From: Begonia masoniana
Taxonomy: Eukaryota; Streptophyta; Magnoliopsida; Cucurbitales; Begoniaceae
Direction: 5' to 3'
Assembly (NCBI GenBank): GCA_022432975.1
Contig: CM039512.1
Span: 32,339,574-32,403,573, forward strand
DNA: 64,000 bases
The notes below the pieces were generated by a model that was not told the origin of the DNA, did no database searches, and was given only the letters and a program-made list of their open reading frames with translations. The position numbers were made by a program, and so were the translations under genes. Numbering within the stretch: the stretch's first letter is position 1; the number at the start of each line of letters is the position of its first letter. Below are positions 57,530 to 64,000 of the stretch, piece by piece.

Positions 57530-59995
57530 TGTAACACCTAAGTTTTTCGGGTTTCCGCTCCAAGGGTATTTTCGTAAATAAGAAATGTAGGTTTGTTTTG
57601 TGAGCGGGAGATTTTACTAGGACCCTAGGAATTTATGAGAATTTTTAGAGGAATAAGTAAATTTTTAGAAATCAAAATTGATAGCACAACGCCGAGTTAC
57701 GGTTTTCCGCCTATAGTGTTTTAAGTCGTAAAAATAGTAAATTAAGTTCGTTTTACGAACGAAGAGTTTCGTTAGAACCCTGGGAATAAGTAATAATATT
57801 TGGAGAAATAAGAGAATTTCGAAGGAACCAAATCGATAGGCGAAATAATAGATTAAGCGAATAATTGGATATAAGGGTAAAAGGGTAATTTGTGAGGTTT
57901 GATTTATTAATACACATATCTCTTTCTCTTCTCCATTTTCACGCCAAGCACCAGGGAGCTCTTCCTCTCCATTTTTGGGCGATTTCTTCCTCCCTCTCAC
58001 GGTGTTTCTTCAACCGTCCATCCAACGCTTCGTTTTTCTTCCGGTTTTCTTCCCCTCTAGACGTTCTAGGTAAGACTCTACTAACCCAAGTGCTTGGTCT
58101 CATTTTTGGGTGATTTATGATTAGGGTAGGATTTTGATAAATTGTGTTTTCGTGTTAGAAATTGTTAAGGTCGCAATATTTATGATCTTTGATGATAGAT
58201 TAGGAGTTTTTATCAATGGTTATGTTGAAATTTGGGGTTAAACGCTATAAAAGTCAAATAGGGCTTGTTGGTAAGTAGGTGAGCACAACGTGCTCGACAA
58301 AATGCCCGAATGAAGAAAATAAAGTTTTAGGAAAGAATTTCCTTAGTTAGGAGCTTTGGTTTAAGTTTGGAATTCGTTCATTTAGGATCGATTTTAATGC
58401 TCCTATTTGTGAAATGCTTTAGGTGGAGACAACTTTTGGACGATGCTCGGCTTGCTACGGACGCCAGGTAAGTGGGTGCTAGGTTTCCAGCCCTTAAGGC
58501 CCTACATCGTGTCAACGTTAGGCTTTTGTATTTTTATGATGATTTTTTGATTGTGGGGTCTACTGAGTCGGGTAGCCTAGGATGTTAGTTATTAGTTGTT
58601 TGTGAAGTTCGTTAAGAATAATGTATGTCCATGTACATTGTGAATTGTTTGGTGATATGTTTTGATGATATGTTATACGTAGATTCCTCATGCATCATGT
58701 TTTGCTCGAAAGTCATATGAAATATTTCCATGCATGATTTAAGTAAATGAAAGGTAACGATTAAGTGTGGGTTGGGAAAGTATGGCCATAACAACAAAAC
58801 TATTATCACTATCCACGCGATGGACTATGAATACGGCCGAAAGGACTATGTACACGCACTTGGCCTACTCCCTGGCAAGATCCCCACCTTAATCCATGTT
58901 AACGAAAAGAAAAAAAAGAATAATAACAAATACATGAACATGTTTTATGAAAAGTCATGCATTCATGCATACGTCATCTATAGTGCATTCCCTTGCTAAG
59001 CATTAGGCTTAATGTTTATGTTGTATGATGTAGGTGACAAGTGTGAAGGTGAGAGTTTCTCTTGATGATAAGGAATAGGCGGTCGACAGATTGTGCTTGT
59101 GGCGACGGAGTGTGTTTTGGTTTGGTTTGATGGTCCGATGGTGCGCCCCGAACTATTTATTGGCGAAGGGATGTGAGTTAGTTTTTGTCGGTTAAAAAGA
59201 TTATGGATTTTAGGGTGTATAGTTAGGTTTATTATTTAGAAAATTTATAGTGGATGTAGGTTTAAAGTAGTGCTACTCGAATGATTTGATAATGTACTTC
59301 TTTGGTGATGTTTTAAGGAAATTTCATGTTTAAGTTCGATGTTTGTTTTGAGGATTTGATTGGGTTTTATTTGATGATTTTAGGTGATTTACGACTGTAT
59401 GGATACGCACGGTTTTAGGCGATCCATGCAGTTAGTTTTCGTGAAATTTGGAAGTGTATAGACTAGGTTAGAGTTGTTATGAAAATGAAAGAAAAGTGGT
59501 GAAGTTTTAAGTGTGTAATGCAGGGTGTGAGGAAACGAAGGAAGAAAGAAAAAGGGGAGGTGAAAGCTGTGCTCTCTGGAGAAATTCCAGAGAGCATGGC
59601 GATTGATCGCCTCTTGGAGGTGATCAATAGCCTCTCCCTGCCTGGAAATCGCTGGAGAGGCAATTGCTAGTCGCCGCTCTCTGGAGAAATCCAGAGAGCG
59701 TGGCGACTGATCGCCATAGCATGATAGTTTTTCTTTTATTTTAAGTTTTACTTTAATTAGTTAATAGTTTTAATTGATTTAATTGTTTTAAGTTTTAATT
59801 GTATTAGTATTTGTTTTAAACGATTTACTAAACGAACTTCGATTTCAATTTTGATTGAGATTGCGCCTTAAGTATAGTTAAAGTTAAAAGCGAAAAAAAA
59901 AATAAAGGGGGATTTCTATGTAAACTTATGGGGATTAAGTTAGGAGTAAGTTACGGTTAGGCAGTGACGGCCCTAACCGGGTTGGGGTTGTTACA
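57530..59995 (+). mobile_element. Solo LTR K (2466 bp)
   Basis: TGTAACACCT...GGGTTGTTACA, with TSD CAAAT at 57525-57529 and CAAAC at 59996-60000 (one mismatch). Its first ~300 bp is homologous in sense orientation to the start of the C1 LTRs. Donor-like sites TAGGTAAGA (about 58070) and AGGTAAGT (58466-58473), CTTGCTAAGCATTAGGCTTA (about 58992-59011), TGTAGGTG (59029-59036), conserved stem-loop GGATACGCACGG..GCGATCC (about 59400-59428) and a hairpin cluster (59568-59720). Confidence 0.92.
59568..59720. repeat. CTCTCTGG / GGCGATTGATCGCC hairpin cluster in LTR K
   Basis: GCTCTCTGGA..TCCAGAGAGC occurs twice, with GGCGATTGATCGCC, GAGGTGATCAATAGCCTC and GGCGACTGATCGCC around it. This is the module seen in element D. 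Confidence 0.93.
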
Positions 59996-60184
59996 CAAAC
60001 TCCCAACAATCCAACCAAATAACCAAGAACCGCAACCAAAACAATAATACAATCATACTTCATAAATTTCTACTCTAAAAATTGCCAAACATAAAAGGGG
60101 AAATTTGCTTACCTTCAAAATTTGGAGAGGAGAGGTGGGAAATTTCATGGGTCTCCTTGCTCTTAACATCCTTGCAAGAAAACT

Positions 60185-61404
60185 TGTAGCGCCCCAGAGC
60201 CCATTTGACCCGGGTCGCCACCCTCACTATCATACTATATTTCTTCCTTTCCTTATCCCGTTTATAGGCGTAAAAATTTTTGATTCTTCTTTAAAACTTC
60301 TAAATCAATTTTCAAATTGTTAACTACTTAATGCAAGCGGAAGACTATTTTTAAAACATGTAGAAAAACACTCATTTGAAGCTGGAAATCAAAAGGGTGA
60401 AAAATAAAAATATGAGAAAATTCACACTGTGGCCGAGCCGCGCACATGCGCTCACCCGGTGCGCTCACTCAGGCTGTTCGATGGACACCTATATACATAG
60501 GTCGACACCTGAGGGCACCGGTTGACACTTGAATGCACTGGTCGACACTTCATTACTCTCAGTTTTCATCGGTCGAACTTCGGGATCGACACCTAGCCTA
60601 ATCGGTCGACACCTGTAGGCACAGGTCGATACCTTATTCGCCTCTGTTTCCATCAGTTGAAGCCTGGGGTCGACACTTTTACTGGCTTCATACTGAGGGG
60701 TAGACACTCGCAGGCACGGGTCGACACTTTGACCCATCCTGCACTAAAGTGTTCGACACCTATGCACATAGGTCGACACCCTATTCCTGACTGTTATTAA
60801 CCTTACTTAAAAACCTCCAAATTTTTCAGAAAATTTTAGCAACATGCCATTTGAAATTCTTAAAACTCAAAACCTGCATCTTCAAATCAATTTTCTTTTG
60901 AATAGTTCCAAAATACCGTTGTACATCAAAACGACTAAAATGATTATGATCGTTAAATCCCCAAATAGACATCAACTATACAATTCATCTATCCAGTCTA
61001 AATCAAAACACAAATTTGCCAAATCGTTTTAAAACACAAAATATACCCTCAAACCTTACTCTCAAAACACTCTCACAACTCGGGTTAAGTCTCCTTAACA
61101 AACAATCGGATCGTCACGTGGGTGCACTCCTCCAACCGCCCTAGTCCTGGACATGCTCCTGGACCTCACCTGTTAAATCTTCGTCACCTACATCACAAAA
61201 CTCAACTATTAGCCTAACGCTAAGCAAGTAATGCAATAATGAATAAAACACTTCACTTCCTAACACATGCAATTTTCTACCATCTTATTTCATTTTCATC
61301 TTCATTATATTCATTCATTCTCTTTCTTTTTACATCTTAGATTAAATAGGCACGTCGTAACATCCTCTGGCCCAAGTCCCACCTGGGATTCGTGGGTAAA
61401 TTAG
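60185..61404 (-). mobile_element. LTR L, truncated
   Basis: Starts TGTAGCGCCCCAG; AAACT at 60180-60184 could be one TSD copy but its partner is not seen. Contains a GTCGACACC cluster (60480-60780), complement of TGTAGGTG (61185-61192) and one copy of the CTGGCCCAAGTCCCACC repeat (61370-61395), then loses homology with LTR M. The donor half of the LTR is missing. Confidence 0.78.
60480..60780. repeat. GTCGACACC inverted-repeat cluster in LTR L
   Basis: About ten degenerate GGTCGACACCT units, many paired as ACCTGT..ACAGGT or CACCTAT..ATAGGTG around 4-8-nt loops. GTCGAC is self-complementary. Starts about 295 bp from the LTR edge. Confidence 0.9.
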
Positions 61405-61990
61405 TATTTTGTCATTGGTTTTGTTAGAAGAAAATTCCTGAAGCATTTGAGTTTTTGATGAATTTATGGAAATTTCAGTGCAGTTGAGTTCTAGGATTAT
61501 AGTTAAGTAAATCAAATTGTTGCAGGTGAAATTTTGTTTAGAGTTTAGAATTTTTTTTCAATCATATTTTGGGAATTGTGGTTCCACTCTAGATCTTCGT
61601 GGTGTCAGATTTAGGTATTTAACTAATACCAGAGCAATCGAAGTTGGATTGTAAACACATTCTATTGTATGAAGGTTGTTCAGATCGCTAATTTTTTTTT
61701 TAGATGTTGGGTGGTGTTCGACTCTCAACACGTTAGTGGGTGGTGTCTTCGCTGACTGTTTGCCGACCTGCCTTTGATTAATAGGTTGTAGCGTCCTTGA
61801 GTTGCTTGCTGCTAGCTTAGGGGACGTGGTTGGATCTTTAGACCACTACACTTTACAGCTTCTTTCTAGCTTAGGAGTTGCTGTCGGGTCTACGAATCAC
61901 CACCTTTCTCTAATGGTATGTTAGAGAGGTCCCTAAGTGACCCTCATTTTTTACTGAGAAGATTTTCAAATGAAAATGGTGGAGACTGAT
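61405..61990. other. Unclassified DNA between LTRs L and M
   Basis: 586 bp with no homology seen elsewhere in the window and no long frame. It ends TTTTCAAATGAAAATGGTGG followed by AGACTGAT, directly at the LTR M start. That purine-rich end could be a polypurine tract of a different element, but the M LTR appears to be in the opposite orientation. Confidence 0.5.
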
Positions 61991-62283
61991 TGTAATGCCC
62001 CGAGTCCTCCCGACCTCGTTCGCTACTCATACTATCACTCGTACATCAAAATGCGTGACAAATTTAAAACTTTATCGTTTAAAAACAACTAAACCCTTGC
62101 AATGGAAAACTACTTTTAAAAAACACGTTGAAACACTCATTTGAAGTTGGAAATAAAAATGGTAAAAATATAAAAATATGTAAAAATTTGCACTGTGGCC
62201 AAGCCGCGCGCGTGTCGCCTATAAGATGCGCACGCGCTCACCCGGCACGAACGTTGCATGCCTGGCGTGCTCACTCAAACTTT

Positions 62284-62760
62284 TCGATCGACACCTCTAC
62301 CCATGGGTCGACACGTAAGGTATTTGGTCGACACCTAAAGGCACTGGTCGACATTTCATTACTCTCTGTTTTCATCGATCGAACTTCAGGGTCGACACCT
62401 AATCTAATTGGTCGACACCTGTAGGCACAGGTCTACACCTATAGGCACAGGTCGACACCTCATTAACCTCTATTTCCGTCGGTCGAAGCTTCGGGTTGAC
62501 ACTAGCATAATCGGTCGACACCTGTAGGCACAGGTCGACACCTCTCTTGTCTCTGTTTTCTGATTGTACAGTGATCGGTCGACCCCCATAGGCGTGGTCG
62601 ACACTTTAATCGTCTCGGGTTGTGACACTTTAGCAACCCGGTCGACACCTATTAAAATAGGTCGACACCTTACACGACTTAACACCATCAAGGTTGACTC
62701 CCACACGTTCTGATCAACACTTTGACCCGCATCTATACGAAAGGGGTCGACACCTCCCTC
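62284..62760. repeat. GTCGACACC inverted-repeat cluster in LTR M
   Basis: Roughly fifteen GGTCGACACC-type units; several form ACCTGTAGGCACAGGT or ACCTATTAAAATAGGT hairpins. Homologous to the L cluster but rearranged and longer. Confidence 0.9.
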
Positions 62761-63334
62761 CTGACTGCTACTTAAAACCTTCAAAAATCAGACAACATAA
62801 CGTTTAAATCCATTAAAACCCAAAACCTGCATTTTCAACACTTCAAACCGTCCCAAAAAGGTTTCCATCAAAATCCACATTCATTTCTAAAATACATTTG
62901 TACATCAAAACGACTTAAAACTATACTTCATCTACACAATTCATCTATCCAACTAAACCAAACACAAATGGCTAAATCATTTTAAAACATAAAACACACC
63001 CTCAATCCTTACTTTCAAAATACAGCCACACCCCGGATAATGTCGCCCTAACAAACGGTCTAATCGTCGCACGGGTGCACTCCTCCAACCACTCTAGTCC
63101 TGATCTTGCTCTTAGACCTCACCTGCTAATTCTTCGTCACCTACGTCACAGAACTCAACTATTAGCCTAACGATAAGCAAGTAATGCAAATATAAATACA
63201 AACACTTCACATCCTAACACATGCAATTTCTACTATCTCGTCTCGTTTTCGTTCTCATTTCGTTCTCGACTTCATTATACTCATTCATTCTCTTTCTTTT
63301 TACGTCTTAGATTAATTAGGCACATCGTAACACT

Positions 63335-63545
63335 CTCTGGCCCAAGTCCCACCGAGATATCGTGGAGTACTGAGCATCATAGAATCCTCCGGCCTAAGTC
63401 CCACCCAGGATATCATGAAGTTTTAACCCAGTACACGTCACCTTCCAGCCCAAGTCCCACCCGAGATATCGCGAAGCACTGGGTGGTCCTGCCCATCGGA
63501 CAACACTACACTCTCCAGCCTAAGTCCCACCCGGCATATCGCGGA
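63335..63545 (-). repeat. Tandem repeat of ~55 bp in LTR M
   Basis: Four copies of CTGGCCCAAGTCCCACC followed by GAGATATCGTGGAGTACTG, with variants CCGGCCTAAGTCC and CCAGCCTAAGTCC. A single copy is left in LTR L. Confidence 0.87.
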
Positions 63546-64000
63546 GTACACAGCATCTGTTAATTACGTATCTTCGTACCACACCACTCCTCAAAATCAT
63601 GGAAATTCATTTTCGTCTACTAGCGTACTTTTCGAAAACCATGATGCATGCCAAATTAAACACACTACCAACATACACGATAAACATACAATACATGCAT
63701 ACAAACCACAACCATACATTCATAACGAACTGTGATGTAGACCTGAAGGCAACACACAAGCATACATTACTTACCTAGCCTCCTTAGTTAACCTCTTACT
63801 CGTATGCTACGTCAGGAACTCGTTTGAACCTAAAAGCCATAACACAATCCATCAATTTAATCCTCCTCATCTAACTCCTAAAGAAAACTAAAACCTCTCA
63901 AAATCACTAAACCCGAAATCTCACCTTTTTTGGCCAAATTTCAAAATCACGTAACTAATCCTATGCTTATCCATTTTGGACGATTCAAGGCTCTATGGAC

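Larger units (their letters stand above)
48392..60184 (-). mobile_element. LTR I, split by solo LTRs A2, J and K
   Basis: Starts TGTGACGACCCG at 48392. Pieces: 48392-50684, 53084-53164, 57478-57529 and 59996-60184, reconnected by the TSDs of the three insertions. Contains a 29-bp tandem array (48990-49425), complement of TGGAGGTG (48863-48870), complement of AGGTAAGT (49816-49823), diverged ~180-bp repeats (50150-50680) and, at 60108-60150, the antisense leader with its donor-like site. It is then interrupted by LTR L at 60185. The other end is not in the window. Confidence 0.78.
61991..64000 (-). mobile_element. LTR M, continuing beyond the window
   Basis: Starts TGTAATGCCCCG. Shares with L the CACTGTGGCC..AGCCGCGC block and the GTCGACACC cluster (62284-62760). 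Complement of CGTAGGTG at 63138-63145, a tandem CCAAGTCCCACC repeat (63335-63545) and complement of AGGTAAGT at 63769-63776. The antisense leader and LTR end lie outside. Confidence 0.8.

Noticed and set aside
60185..64000. L and M as the two LTRs of one element
   Set aside because: They have the same orientation but are clearly diverged; the DNA between them is only ~0.6 kb with no gag, primer site or credible polypurine tract in the right orientation.

Overview
The window is angiosperm nuclear DNA, probably pericentromeric or other heterochromatic sequence. I see no host gene. Nearly all of it consists of nested Ty3/gypsy LTR retrotransposons, their solo LTRs and small Cassandra-type TRIM elements. 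The evidence is long LTRs (about 2.4-4.3 kb) bounded by TG...CA, 5-bp target-site duplications (TSDs), a tRNA-Met primer site (TGGTATCAGAG), G-rich polypurine tracts, CCHC gag knuckles and gag-PR-RT-RNaseH-integrase-chromodomain polyproteins of the chromovirus (Tekay-like) kind. Cassandra LTRs with 5S rRNA-like sequence are known from land plants, which fits. The species cannot be named from sequence alone. Family letters (A, B, C...) are labels used only in this report.

Layout. 1-10519: element B (+ strand), gag-only and non-autonomous, with solo LTR A1 (60-2610) inserted in its 5' LTR. 10130-11757: an ~810-bp tandem duplication across the B/C junction. 11525-30388: element C1 (- strand), also gag-only. 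Its leader was split by element D (16514-27546, - strand), the youngest and only nearly intact autonomous element; one D LTR carries a 1.5-kb ATTCATC array. 30389-39520: element E (- strand), with C1 inserted in its 3' LTR. Its decayed pol holds a solo Cassandra LTR (32685-33028) and a complete Cassandra element (34019-34935). 39521-48311: element F (- strand), old and broken, interrupted by E and by solo LTR G (42270-44671). 48392 to about 60180: LTR I, split by three solo LTRs: A2 (50685-53083), J (53165-57477, with a 2-kb array of a 30-bp repeat) and K (57530-59995). 60185-64000: two related LTR pieces, L and M, separated by 0.6 kb of unclassified DNA.

Relations. D encodes every domain needed for retrotransposition, with a few lesions. 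B and C1 keep gag but have a shared non-coding filler in place of pol, so they would depend on a D-like relative. TSDs and interruptions give an insertion order: F before E before C1 before D; F before G; E before both Cassandra insertions; B before A1; I before A2, J and K.

Most unexpected signal. All the large LTR families, although diverged, share one layout. In sense order it is: a pyrimidine-rich leader ending in GGTAAGCTC; a short exon-like block ending in AGGTAAGT; a compartment holding the family-specific tandem repeat; a TTGCTAAGC..GGCTTA box and a TGTAGGTG acceptor-like site; and, 200-500 bp from the LTR 3' end, a cluster of short inverted repeats rich in self-complementary cores (GATCGATC, GTCGAC). 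This looks like an intron-containing LTR leader with a repeat-tolerant intron and a structured RNA region next to the primer site. The sequence shows the layout; the function is inference.
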